From assembly GCF_900101745.1 (NCBI RefSeq), contig NZ_FNAD01000002.1:62001-126000 (forward strand): DNA of 64,000 nucleotides, written 5' to 3'. The stretch comes from Glycomyces harbinensis. GTDB lineage: Bacteria; Actinomycetota; Actinomycetes; Mycobacteriales; Micromonosporaceae. The position numbers and the translations under genes are program-made. This document shows, one piece after another, positions 1 to 7,613 of the stretch. The notes below the pieces were generated by a model. The model made no database searches, was not told the origin of the DNA, and worked only from the letters and a program-made list of their open reading frames with translations. How positions within the stretch are numbered: position 1 is the first letter of the stretch; each line of letters begins with the position of its first letter.

Positions 1-1
1 C

Positions 2-415
2 GAGGAGCGCGTCCGCAAGGGCCTGCGCCCGCAGTCGGTCATCAGCGTCACCGGCGTCCCGCAGACCCCGGAGATCCGGGCGGCCCGGGAGGCGGGCGTC
101 CTGGACCGGCTGCCGATGTTCGACCGGATCGAATCCGAGGGCCTGCGCTGGGACGACGGCCGGTTCGTGCCGGTTGACGTGATCTTGTGGGCCACGGGGT
201 TCCGGGCCTCGCTCGACCATCTCGCGCCGCTCAAGCTGCGCGGGCCGGGCGGCGGGATCGTCATGGACGGCACCCGCGTCGCGGCCGATCCCCGCGTCCA
301 CCTGGTCGGCTACGGCCCCTCGGCGAGCACCATCGGCGCGAACCGCGCCGGGCGCGCGGCAGTCCGCGAGATCCGGGAGCTGCTGGAGTCGGGCGTCAGC
401 GCAGGCCGACGCTGA
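2..415 (+). CDS. Flavin-containing monooxygenase, C-terminal part
   Basis: The reading frame is open from the window edge, so this is the last 137 residues of a longer protein whose start lies outside. It has the late FMO-type motif ILWATGFRASLDHL, then a VHLVGYGPSASTIGANRAG segment that matches the end of FAD/NADP-dependent flavin monooxygenases, where it closes the FAD site. Such enzymes oxygenate nucleophilic N or S atoms or ketones in the cytoplasm; the substrate cannot be read here. The stop codon overlaps the 3' end of the convergent nuclease-fold gene by 20 bases, so the two genes run tail to tail. The family call is good; the exact reaction is unknown. Confidence 0.8.
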   Translation, partial: EERVRKGLRPQSVISVTGVPQTPEIRAAREAGVLDRLPMFDRIESEGLRWDDGRFVPVDVILWATGFRASLDHLAPLKLRGPGGGIVMDGTRVAADPRVHLVGYGPSASTIGANRAGRAAVREIRELLESGVSAGRR

Positions 416-1244
416 ACACGGCCTGCACGGGCCAGTGGTCGGAGGGCGCGAGGTCGAACTCGCTGTGGGTGTTCACGCCCGCCTGGTGGACGCGCACCTC
501 CTGGTGGCGGCCGCCGGACTTGACGAGGATCCAGTCGATGCGGTTGCCGCCCTCGACCGGTTCGGTGCGCCAGCGGTTGAAGGTGGACCATTCGGGCGTC
601 AGATGCCGCTCCGCGGCGCTCCAGGCGTCGACCAGGCCGCCGCGCGTGAGCACCCGGTGGGCGGTGTCGCCCGGACCGCTGTTGAAGTCCCCGGCGAGCA
701 CGGCCGGCCCGTAGAAGCGGCTCATGACGTCGAGGCACATCTGGGCGCCCTTGCGGCGGGCCTTCTCGGAGCGGTGGTCGAGGTGCACGTTCGCGACGTG
801 GAAGTCCTTGCCGGTGGCCTTGTCCTCGAAGCGGACCCAGGTGAGCATCCGGATCGTGCCGGCGCCCCACGCGCGCGAGCCGATCAGTCTGGGGCGCCTG
901 GAGAGCCAAACGTGGTCGTACGCCATCGGCGAGAGGCGCGAGGCGTCCCAGAAGATCGCGGTGGACTCCGAGCGTGAGCCGCCGCCGCGGCCGAGGTGGA
1001 CCCAGTCGTAGCCGTCGAGCTCCTCGCGCAGCTCGATGAGCTGGCGGAAGCGGCCCTCCTGGGTGCACAGGACCGTGGGCTGCTCGGCCTGGAGCACGGC
1101 CTCGACGAGGGGGCGGCGCTTCCACCACGAGTGCGGGGCCCGGCCCGAGGCCGACTTGAGGTTGTAGGTCATGACGTGGACGAACGGGGGTGCGACCGGG
1201 CCGATGAGCGGCAGGTCGTGGACGGCGGTCGGAGTGGCGCTCAC
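396..1244 (-). CDS. Endonuclease/exonuclease/phosphatase (EEP) family protein, no signal peptide
   Basis: A 282-aa protein of the metal-dependent EEP (DNase I-like) fold. Family motifs are in order: MTYNLK (about 25-30), CTQEG (60-64), NVHLDHRS (152-159), the catalytic AGDFNSGPGD (184-193) and SDHWPV (about 268-273). These supply the Mg-binding acids and the Asp-His pair. No ATG precedes the fold, so the start chosen is a GTG giving VSATPTAV; ATG at the MTYNLK motif would cut the first strand short. No signal peptide is visible, unlike the paralogue 74 bases upstream, to which it is clearly similar along its whole length. Substrate could be nucleic acid, a phosphoinositide or sphingomyelin; the sequence does not decide. 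Confidence 0.8.
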   Translation of the reverse strand: MSATPTAVHDLPLIGPVAPPFVHVMTYNLKSASGRAPHSWWKRRPLVEAVLQAEQPTVLCTQEGRFRQLIELREELDGYDWVHLGRGGGSRSESTAIFWDASRLSPMAYDHVWLSRRPRLIGSRAWGAGTIRMLTWVRFEDKATGKDFHVANVHLDHRSEKARRKGAQMCLDVMSRFYGPAVLAGDFNSGPGDTAHRVLTRGGLVDAWSAAERHLTPEWSTFNRWRTEPVEGGNRIDWILVKSGGRHQEVRVHQAGVNTHSEFDLAPSDHWPVQAVFSVGLR

Positions 1245-1318
1245 AATCGCGAGGTTAAACCCGCGACCGCCGTCTCGCTCGTCTTTGGCGGTCCGGAGTA
1301 CGCCCGGACGTTCGTGGG

Positions 1319-2233
1319 CTACGGGAGTTCGACGAGGGCCTGGACGGCCCAGTGGTCCGAGGGCGTTTGCCCGTCCTTCGAGTACGTGTTGACCCCGGCC
1401 TTGAGGGTCCGGACTTCGGGGGTGGAGAGGATCCAGTCGATGCGCCGCTCCTCCTCGGTGGGCACCGGGTTCCAGCCGTTCCAGCTGCCGTAGACGGGCG
1501 TGACCTGCTCCTCGGCCGTGATGAGGGTGTCGACGAGTCCGCCGTCGGCGAAGATCTGGTAGATCGGGGTGTCGGGGGTGTTGTTGAAGTCGCCGGCCAC
1601 GAGCACCGGGGAGGTCCACGGCTCGATGACGTCGAGGTTCATCTGCGCGCCCTTCTGGCGCGAGTCCTCCGACTGGTGGTCGAAGTGGTTGTTGACGACG
1701 TAGAAGTCCTTGCCCGTGCGCAGGTCCGAGAAGTGGACCCACGTGAGCATCCGGACCACGTTGTTGCCCCAGCCCTTCGAGCCGATGAGCAGCGGCGTGT
1801 CGGAGAGCCACTGGTGGTCGTACTCGATGACCCTGAGGCGCTTGGTGTTCCAGAAGACCGCCGTGGCCTCGCTCTTGGAGCCGCCGAGGCGGCCCAGGTG
1901 GATCCAGTCGTAGCCGTCGAGGTCGTCGAGGATGTCCTGGTTCTGGCCGTAGAGGCCCTCCTGCGTGAACAGGACCGTGGGCTTCTCTCGCTTGAGGACG
2001 GTCTTGACGAGCGGGCGGCGCTCGTCCCAGGTGCGCGGCGAGGGATCGCCGCCTTCGTAGCGGACGTTGAAGGTGAGCAGGTGCAGCTGGTCGCCTCGGG
2101 GCGCGCCGATGAGCGAGCCGCCGAGGGTCTCCTGGGCTTGCGCGGCACCGGAGAAGGCGCCGGTGGCGACGGCGGTCGCACCGACCGCGAGGCCCGCACC
2201 GAGAACGTTGCGTCGACTGAGGACGTTGGTCAT
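1319..2233 (-). CDS. Tat-exported EEP-family phosphodiesterase/nuclease
   Basis: A 304-aa protein with a twin-arginine leader: SRRNVLGAGLAVGA followed by a hydrophobic stretch and an AQAQ cleavage region around residue 34. The mature part carries the EEP set: LTFNVRYEGG, FTQEGLY, NNHFDHQS, VAGDFNNTPDTP and SDHWAV near the end (about 292-297). It should fold in the cytoplasm with its metal and be exported. AGAGG lies just before the ATG. It is transcribed ahead of its cytoplasmic paralogue (396-1244) with only a 74-base gap, which suggests tandem duplication followed by loss or gain of the export signal. The substrate is not known; extracellular nuclease or phospholipase-type activity fits the family. 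Confidence 0.85.
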   Translation of the reverse strand: MTNVLSRRNVLGAGLAVGATAVATGAFSGAAQAQETLGGSLIGAPRGDQLHLLTFNVRYEGGDPSPRTWDERRPLVKTVLKREKPTVLFTQEGLYGQNQDILDDLDGYDWIHLGRLGGSKSEATAVFWNTKRLRVIEYDHQWLSDTPLLIGSKGWGNNVVRMLTWVHFSDLRTGKDFYVVNNHFDHQSEDSRQKGAQMNLDVIEPWTSPVLVAGDFNNTPDTPIYQIFADGGLVDTLITAEEQVTPVYGSWNGWNPVPTEEERRIDWILSTPEVRTLKAGVNTYSKDGQTPSDHWAVQALVELP

Positions 2234-2374
2234 GAAACCTCTATATCGCAGGAGGAAACAGGGTGGAAAGCAAGTTCACGACAAATGCCGCCTTCGGACA
2301 ACCGACACGCCGTGAACCCCCGGTGAATTCACGCGGGAGCCGGAACGCCTCCTCCTGCGGGCGCCCAAAGGGGA

Positions 2375-2404
2375 CGGCGGCGGGCCGTGCACGGCCCGCC
2401 GCCG
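2375..2404 (-). terminator. Perfect 30-bp GC palindrome, terminator of the FAD monooxygenase gene
   Basis: Two 15-base halves (2375-2389 and 2390-2404) are exact reverse complements. They lie 17 bases past the monooxygenase stop codon. There is no clear U-tract, as is common in high-GC actinomycetes. The rest of the 187-base gap to the Tat-EEP gene holds only that gene's leader. Confidence 0.6.
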
Positions 2405-2420
2405 CGGTGGTGTTCGGAGT

Positions 2421-3857
2421 TCAGCTCTTGCCCGCGCGGGTCTTCAGGTAGTCGGCGATCGCGGCGGGGTCGTCGGCGCCGACCCAGCCGAGGTAGCCGT
2501 CGGGGCGGATCACCCTGACGAGATCGTCGGGGGAGGCCGAGGCCGCGTTGGCGACGAACGCGTCAGCGTTGTCGTGGGAGGCACTCTCGTGGGCGGCACT
2601 GTCGAGGACGACGAACCGGCCGCCGCGCAGGGCTTCGTAGAGCCGCGTGCCGTCGGCGAGGTCGACGTCCTCGGCGCGGGTGCCGACCAGGCGGTGCTCG
2701 TCGTGGGCGTGCCCGTATCGGATGTCGATGCCGCTGATCTCGCCGACGAGCCGGTGCATGACCGGCTTGATCCGCAGCGCGGCGGCGATCGCGACGCCGC
2801 GCAGCGCGCGGGCGACCCTGGAGGTGTTGGCGGCGACGCGGATGATCCGGCCGCTGGAGCGCAGGACGGCCTCGCCGACCGGGTGCCGTTCGGCCTCATA
2901 GGTGTCGAGGAGCGCGGGGTCGGCGCCGCGCAGGACGGCGGCGAGCTTCCAGGAGAGGTTGGCGGCGTCCTGGATGCCGGTGTTCATGCCCTGGCCGCCG
3001 GCGGGCGAGTGGCAGTGGGCGGCGTCGCCGGCGAGGAAGACGCCCTTCGCGCGGTAGGTCGGGGCCTGGCGCTCGTCGGAGTGGAACCGGGAGGCCCAGC
3101 GCTGGTCGTGCATGCCGAAGTCGGTGCCGAACGCGAGCTTCACGGCGGTGCGGATCTCCTCGAGGTCGACCGGGGCGTCGTCGTCCTGCTGGTTCTCGCG
3201 GTTCCAGGCGATGACGCGCCAGCAGCCGTCCTGGAAGTCGGAGACGAAGCAGAACGCGCCGTTGGCGCCGTTGGTCATGGGGCTCTGCGCGGGCGGGTCG
3301 GCGAGCTTGACGTCGGCGAGCATCAGCGACCGCAGCACGGACTCGCCGGGGAAGGGGATGCCGACGGCTTCGCGGACGGCGGAGCGGACGCCGTCGGCGC
3401 CGACGACGTAGGACGCGGTGAAGTCGCCCTGGTCGGTGGCGACGGTGACGGTCCCGCCGGACTGCTCGATCCCGGTGACCTCGTGGCCGAAGCGGAAGTC
3501 GACGCCGGCCGCGGCGGCGCGCTCGCGCAGGACCCGCTCCACGTTGTACTGCGGGGTCATGAGGACGCAGTCGAAGCGGGAGCCGAGGACGCTGAGGTCG
3601 AGGGTCGCGCGGCCGAAGATGAAGAGCCGCTGGAGCTTGTTGCCGCCGAGGGCGAACAGGTCGTCGGCGAGGCCGCGGGCGTCGAGCGTTTCGAGGGTGC
3701 GGGCGTGGACGGCGAAGGCGCGGGACAGGTTCGAGATCTCGGCGCCGCGCTTCTCCAGCACGGTCACGGCGATGCCGGCTTCGGCGAGGTCCCCGGCGAG
3801 CAGGAGGCCGGTGGGGCCGGCGCCGACGACGATGACTTCGGTGTGGCTGACGGACAT
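2421..3857 (-). CDS. FAD-dependent aromatic monooxygenase (PheA/TfdB type)
   Basis: A 478-aa class A flavoprotein hydroxylase. Visible are the N-terminal dinucleotide-binding fold with VVGAGPTGLLLAGDLAE (residues about 10-26) ending in VTVLEKR, the DG motif VVGADGVRSAVREAVG (about 157-172) and the second FAD motif FLAGDAAHCHSPAGGQGMN (about 272-290). It probably uses NAD(P)H and O2 to hydroxylate an aromatic ring, or acts on a polyketide-like substrate. The length is shorter than phenol hydroxylases with a thioredoxin-like tail, so it belongs to the compact group. GGGAG precedes the ATG. A 32-bp perfect palindrome 28 bases upstream is the likely operator. No regulator gene is adjacent. Confidence 0.85.
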   Translation of the reverse strand: MSVSHTEVIVVGAGPTGLLLAGDLAEAGIAVTVLEKRGAEISNLSRAFAVHARTLETLDARGLADDLFALGGNKLQRLFIFGRATLDLSVLGSRFDCVLMTPQYNVERVLRERAAAAGVDFRFGHEVTGIEQSGGTVTVATDQGDFTASYVVGADGVRSAVREAVGIPFPGESVLRSLMLADVKLADPPAQSPMTNGANGAFCFVSDFQDGCWRVIAWNRENQQDDDAPVDLEEIRTAVKLAFGTDFGMHDQRWASRFHSDERQAPTYRAKGVFLAGDAAHCHSPAGGQGMNTGIQDAANLSWKLAAVLRGADPALLDTYEAERHPVGEAVLRSSGRIIRVAANTSRVARALRGVAIAAALRIKPVMHRLVGEISGIDIRYGHAHDEHRLVGTRAEDVDLADGTRLYEALRGGRFVVLDSAAHESASHDNADAFVANAASASPDDLVRVIRPDGYLGWVGADDPAAIADYLKTRAGKS

Positions 3858-3884
3858 GGCGGTCTCCCTCGGGGTGGGCCGGTG

Positions 3885-3916
3885 ACGTTTAATTCATCAA
3901 CTGATGAATTAAACGT
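3885..3916. promoter_or_regulatory. 32-bp perfect inverted repeat, probable operator
   Basis: Arms ACGTTTAATTCATCA (3885-3899) and its exact reverse complement (3902-3916) are separated by two bases. It is AT-rich inside GC-rich DNA and lies 28 bases upstream of the monooxygenase start, where a MarR- or TetR-type repressor would block the promoter. The cognate regulator is not next to it. Confidence 0.75.
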
Positions 3917-4026
3917 AGACCTGAAGACCCGCCAAGGGAAGCCTTTCGGCCGCGATGTGACGCACGCGAAAGCGCCTGGATCGGTTGCCGGGCGGCGCGC
4001 AGGGAAGGGTTCCGGGGAAAGGAATA

Positions 4027-4056
4027 GGGCCGCGGGAGGTGAGAGACCCGCGGCCC
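4027..4056. terminator. Stem-loop between the VLRF1 and monooxygenase genes
   Basis: GGGCCGCGGG (4027-4036) pairs exactly with CCCGCGGCCC (4047-4056) around a 10-base loop. It lies 57 bases past the stop of the VLRF1-type gene on the minus strand and probably ends that transcript. There is no strong U-tract. Confidence 0.5.
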
Positions 4057-4073
4057 TGATCGTACTGCCGAAG

Positions 4074-4092
4074 AAAGGTTAGCATAACCTAA
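4074..4092. promoter_or_regulatory. Iron-box-like DtxR/IdeR (DmdR) site
   Basis: AAAGGTTAGCATAACCTAA matches the actinobacterial iron box consensus TTAGGTTAGCCTAACCTAA at 16 of 19 positions by eye. It lies 20 bases beyond the end of the VLRF1-type gene and about 217 bases upstream of the monooxygenase start, with a stem-loop between. No siderophore or iron-uptake gene is next to it, so its target is unclear. It is either a distal control site for the monooxygenase or a relic. Confidence 0.5.
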
Positions 4093-4112
4093 CTTCAGAA
4101 CTCAAGCGGTGG

Positions 4113-5279
4113 TCACCAGCGCAGGAACGCCCCCACTCCCCCGGCCTTCTCGCCAAGGCTCGCACCGTCACTGAGGATCGACACCCGCGCGTCCGAGGCC
4201 AGCGCCATCTCGATCATCGCCTCGCCGAGCTGGGCGTCCGCGATGGCCGAGGCGAGTTCGGGCTCGCCGGGCGCCATGGCGTCGGCCAGGACCGCGCCCG
4301 CCGGGATGCGGCGGCCGCTCCAGTCCGAGTCGCGCTCGATGACCAGGCGGTCGACGCGGCCGCCCTGGAGCGCGTCGAGCACTTCCTCGGAGCCGATCGC
4401 CGCCCGCGGCGGGGCCTCGGCGAAGTCGGCGGCGAGCTTCTCGTGCCGGGCGCACCGCGCGGCCTTGATCTCGGGCGCGAGGGCCTGCTCGATCTGCGCG
4501 GGCGTGGACTGGCTGAGGACAAGCTGCGAGGCCACGACGTCGGCCTTGATGCCGCTGCGCAGGGACTTGGAGGCGGCTTCGACCAGCTCGGGTTCGCCGG
4601 TGACGACCAGCAGCTCCCAGCCGAACGTCGCGACGTGCTCCTCCAGCGTGGAGTGCGCGGCGGCGAGGAACTTCGCGAGGTGTTCGGCGACGCGGTAGTC
4701 GAAGAGGTCCTGCTGGTTGGAGGAGATGTAGCCGTCCCGGCCGCCGTAGGCGCTGTGGACGGCGGCGGGGCCCTTCATGACGCGCCATTCGGCGGTGTCG
4801 AGCTCGAAGGCGAGCCCGGAGACCTCCTCGCACTTGCCGAAGCGGCTGTCGAGCAGGCGCATGCCCTTGCCGTCGACGACGGCGATGCCGACCGGGGAGC
4901 CTTCGGCCCAGGCGCCGAGCAGCGGGGCGATGTGCGAGCGGGGTGCGAGGGCGATGCGGTCGGCCAGGGGCGTCTGCATCTCGACGGTGTAGGACTCGCC
5001 GGTGGCGAGGGCCGTGAACAGGGCGCGCCCGATCCCGGGGGCGCCGGGGCGGACGAGCTGCTCGAGGTCGATCTTCATCTCCTCGACGCGTCGGCCGAGC
5101 AGGGAGCGGGTCCCGTTGTCGACGGCGTCGAGGAGTTGCTTCAGGCCCTGGTCGAGCCGGGTCTTCCAGGGGGGTGTCGAACCTTCCTGCCGGGGGTCGG
5201 CGTTGACGTAGAGCGAGAGCACGCCGGATTCGTCGCGCAGGTTCACCAGCCTCAGTTGCGTCTCGCGGTCCATCGGCAT
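4113..5279 (-). CDS. VLRF1-family aeRF1-type release-factor homologue
   Basis: A 388-aa cytoplasmic protein built like the bacterial Vms1/eRF1-related group. The N-terminal segment DESGVLSLYVNADPR and the basic region after it match the start of these proteins. The middle (about residues 190-260) fits the eRF1 domain-2 fold. The C-terminal part (about 280-388) has the domain-3 pattern ending in GGVGAFLRW. Family members are proposed to act on stalled ribosomes or peptidyl-tRNA, which is inference here. GAGGAGG lies 8 bases before the first of two close ATGs (MPMDRE), which supports that start. It stands alone, 75 bases from the next gene upstream. Confidence 0.7.
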   Translation of the reverse strand: MPMDRETQLRLVNLRDESGVLSLYVNADPRQEGSTPPWKTRLDQGLKQLLDAVDNGTRSLLGRRVEEMKIDLEQLVRPGAPGIGRALFTALATGESYTVEMQTPLADRIALAPRSHIAPLLGAWAEGSPVGIAVVDGKGMRLLDSRFGKCEEVSGLAFELDTAEWRVMKGPAAVHSAYGGRDGYISSNQQDLFDYRVAEHLAKFLAAAHSTLEEHVATFGWELLVVTGEPELVEAASKSLRSGIKADVVASQLVLSQSTPAQIEQALAPEIKAARCARHEKLAADFAEAPPRAAIGSEEVLDALQGGRVDRLVIERDSDWSGRRIPAGAVLADAMAPGEPELASAIADAQLGEAMIEMALASDARVSILSDGASLGEKAGGVGAFLRW

Positions 5280-5354
5280 GGCTATCGCCTCCTCATAGAG
5301 CGGAATTCGCCTCAGGATATTCCTGAAGGTGTCCGTTCGTGAGGGTTTCGCCAG

Positions 5355-6077
5355 TTACGGCTGGATCGGGCAGCCGTCCGGCCCGCATGCCTCGCCGCCG
5401 TCGATGCCGTCGATGGTGGTGAGGGCGGGTTTCTTTTCGCCCCAAGCCTTTTCCAGGATCTCGGCGAAGAGTTCGGTGGGCTGGGCGCCGGAGACGCCGT
5501 ACTTCTCGTCGATGACGAAGAAGGGGACGCCGGTGGCGCCGAGCGCGGCGGCCTCGGCCTCGTCGGCGCGGACGGCCTCGCGGTAGGCCTCGGGGTCGTC
5601 GAGCACGGCGGCGACCTCGCCACGATCGAGCCCGGCGGCGGCCGCGACCTCGATGACGCGCTCCCGCGCGAAGATCGAATCCGAGTCGGCGAAGTTGGCG
5701 GCGTAGAAGGCCTGCCAGACGGGCGCTTCGAGACCGCGCTCGGAAGCCAGGTGCAGCACGCGGTGCAGGTCGAAGGTGTTGCCGTAGTCGCGGCCCTCGG
5801 CCTGGTACTCCAGCCCCTCGAGCTGGGCGAGTTCGCCGAGCTTGTACTCGTTGGCCTGGGCCTGCGCCGTGCTGATCCCGTACTTCTTAGCGATCATGGG
5901 CACGACCGGGGCGACGTCGGCGGGGTCGCGGTGCGGGTCCAGCTCGAACGAGCGGTGCCGCACCTCGACGTCGACCTTCCCGGAGAGGCCCTGCACGGCC
6001 TTGTCGAAACGGGCCTTGCCCACGTAGCACCACGGGCAGGCGATGTCGGACCAGATGTCAACTCGAAGCTTTGTCAC
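5355..6077 (-). CDS. DsbA family (FrnE-like) thiol oxidoreductase
   Basis: A 240-aa thioredoxin-fold protein. The start is a GTG giving VTKLRVDIWSDIACPWCYVG, with the redox motif CPWC at residues about 16-19. Upstream codons in frame lack the fold. The long helical insert with EYKLGELAQLEGLEYQAEG, and the C-terminal TGVPFFVIDEKYGVSGAQP holding the cis-proline (GVPFF), are typical of FrnE/2-hydroxychromene-2-carboxylate-isomerase-like DsbA proteins. No signal peptide is present, so it is cytoplasmic and likely acts in disulfide exchange or redox stress. It ends with a second possible metal or thiol group, GGEACGPDGC. Confidence 0.85.
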   Translation of the reverse strand: MTKLRVDIWSDIACPWCYVGKARFDKAVQGLSGKVDVEVRHRSFELDPHRDPADVAPVVPMIAKKYGISTAQAQANEYKLGELAQLEGLEYQAEGRDYGNTFDLHRVLHLASERGLEAPVWQAFYAANFADSDSIFARERVIEVAAAAGLDRGEVAAVLDDPEAYREAVRADEAEAAALGATGVPFFVIDEKYGVSGAQPTELFAEILEKAWGEKKPALTTIDGIDGGEACGPDGCPIQP

Positions 6078-6219
6078 CCCGGTTCGAACACTTGAAGCTT
6101 CAGCCGAATTCCCGCTGTGCACCGGGCCTCGCCGGGAATCACCCAAAGACCCTGCACTCGCGCCCAAGCCCTCGTTCAGGTACCCTGTCTCAGGCTCGGC
6201 GCGCCCTGAAACGCGCCCA

Positions 6220-6291
6220 GGGTGCTTAGCTCAGCGGTAGAGCACCTCCCTTACAAGGAGGTGGTCACAGGTTCGATCCCTGTAGCACCCA
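6220..6291 (+). tRNA. tRNA-Val (UAC anticodon)
   Basis: A full 72-base cloverleaf. Acceptor GGGTGCT pairs with AGCACCC, the D-stem is GCTC/GAGC, the anticodon stem is CCTCC/GGAGG with loop CTTACAA (anticodon TAC), a 5-base variable region follows, and the T-arm is ACAGG-TTCGATC-CCTGT. CCA is not encoded. The 77-bp repeat A1 begins at its last two bases, so this tRNA marks the left edge of the accessory region. Confidence 0.97.
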
Positions 6292-6366
6292 CAATCGGAC
6301 ATACGGGCAGTAACATCTCATGACAGATGATCCGGGTTGGGTTACTCAAGGTTACGACCAAAACTC
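6290..6366. repeat. 77-bp direct repeat A1, abutting tRNA-Val
   Basis: Aligns without gaps to copy A2 (7404-7480) at 71 of 77 positions by eye, and more loosely to A3 (34018-34084). Each copy has two GGTTAC/T words exactly 10 bases apart (here at 6340 and 6350) and a CTCATGACAGATGATCC core. A3 is the upstream region of an HTH gene, so A1 and A2 look like stranded promoter regions of that module. Confidence 0.8.
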
Positions 6367-6502
6367 TCACAGCCCACGCTTCCTGCCCCGCGCAAATCTG
6401 CTTCCAGCGCGTTTCAGGGAGGAGTCCGAACTCCCACCGAGCATGTCGCAAACCCATTCTCGGTCCACCATGATTCCGAGAATTCTTGAACAGCGAGCAT
6501 TC

Positions 6503-7279
6503 TCAAGTAGCGTCCGAGGGGGATCGAGATGCCTCCGCCCACTGCTTCTTCAGAACTGCTGAGCCTTGGAGCGCGAGACCACAGATTCCGGTGTACGCCA
6601 GCGTGAAGATCGCTGAGCCCGTGTAGCCCATGTTCGTAGCCCCGCGAAGTGTCGGCCAACTCTCCGGACCTGTAGCGTTGAAAGTGAATACCAGTACTAG
6701 AAGATCAAGGGCCAATGCACCTACGAGCATCACAATTGACGTGAGGCCGAGCCAGTACGGGAACGCCATCAGAAAGACAAGGCCAAACGGTTCCTTTGCG
6801 CGATATGACTGGAGGATGCAAAGCGCCACAACAATCACATGTATCGCCGCAAACAGATCGAATCTCAGATAAGTAGGTGAGTAGCCCGGATCGAGAAGGT
6901 TCAGCCACGGCCTTGTCTGCATGTCCTCAAGGAAGAGATCAGCACGATCAGGGTCGAAAGGTGCCGATATATAGCTCCCCGCTTTTGCACTCAATGTAAA
7001 AACTGAGAGCTGTATGCAGAGAACCAAAAATGTACTCACCAACGCGATAGCGAGTCGAAATGGCCGAAGCCGAAGAACTGATACGCTCCCTTTCGCGATA
7101 GCACCACCGGCAACCTTCGATCCGTCGATAATCTTTCGCGTATAAGTGTACCAGGACTCGAGGGCAAAGAAGATGGCTAGGCTTAGGAGGAGAAAAGCCG
7201 GGATTCCGGCCTGACCAAGAACAGCTATTAGGAAATTTCCGAAATCGGGAAACGGCGATTGAACAGGCGTTTCATTCAT
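6503..7279 (-). CDS. Unknown multi-pass membrane protein in repeat-flanked cassette
   Basis: A 258-aa protein with no family I recognise. Hydrophobic segments are at about residues 15-42 (FLIAVLGQAGIPAFLLLSLA), 73-98, 143-162 (FAAIHVIVVALCIL) and 170-200, followed by a short loop and another weak span before a basic and acidic tail (KKQWAEASRS), so five or so membrane passes. Codon use is clearly less GC-rich than the neighbours, a sign of transfer. It is the only gene between the A1 and A2 repeats, just downstream of tRNA-Val and in opposite orientation. ATG was taken at MNETPVQS. Confidence 0.65.
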   Translation of the reverse strand: MNETPVQSPFPDFGNFLIAVLGQAGIPAFLLLSLAIFFALESWYTYTRKIIDGSKVAGGAIAKGSVSVLRLRPFRLAIALVSTFLVLCIQLSVFTLSAKAGSYISAPFDPDRADLFLEDMQTRPWLNLLDPGYSPTYLRFDLFAAIHVIVVALCILQSYRAKEPFGLVFLMAFPYWLGLTSIVMLVGALALDLLVLVFTFNATGPESWPTLRGATNMGYTGSAIFTLAYTGICGLALQGSAVLKKQWAEASRSPSDAT

Positions 7280-7403
7280 AAGAGCTCCGGAGGGAGGGAG
7301 TTTTTACTTGAAGCAGCCAGGGCAGTACAGTTACCTAGTAGTGGGTGCGGGGTCAAATCGCGCCTAGCATCGGATTGTACAAGTATTTCTCTGATCGTAG
7401 GTC

Positions 7404-7480
7404 CACAACCGGACATCCAGGCGATAACATCTCATGACAGATGATCCGGGTCGGGTTACTCAAGGTTACGACCAAAACTC
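7404..7480. repeat. 77-bp direct repeat A2
   Basis: Second copy of the A1 repeat. Its left edge reads GGTCCAC (7400-7406), the reverse complement of the start codons of the HTH module gene, but the coding part is missing. GGTTAC words at 7454 and 7464 keep the 10-base spacing. It occupies most of the 334-base gap between the membrane gene and the NB-ARC fragment. Confidence 0.8.
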
Positions 7481-7613
7481 CCCCAGGCCCTCGCCGGACC
7501 GCTTGACCTACACGAATCGGCTTCCGGTTCGGCGTCTCGAGGGACGCGCTCGGCAGCGTCGCTGGGTATGGTGAGGACACTCCACATGCACGCTCCTGGA
7601 GGCAGCCCTCATC

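Noticed and set aside
6251-6457. Minus-strand peptide containing GATGIEPVTTSL
   Set aside because: This is the tRNA-Val gene read backwards, a well-known false protein.
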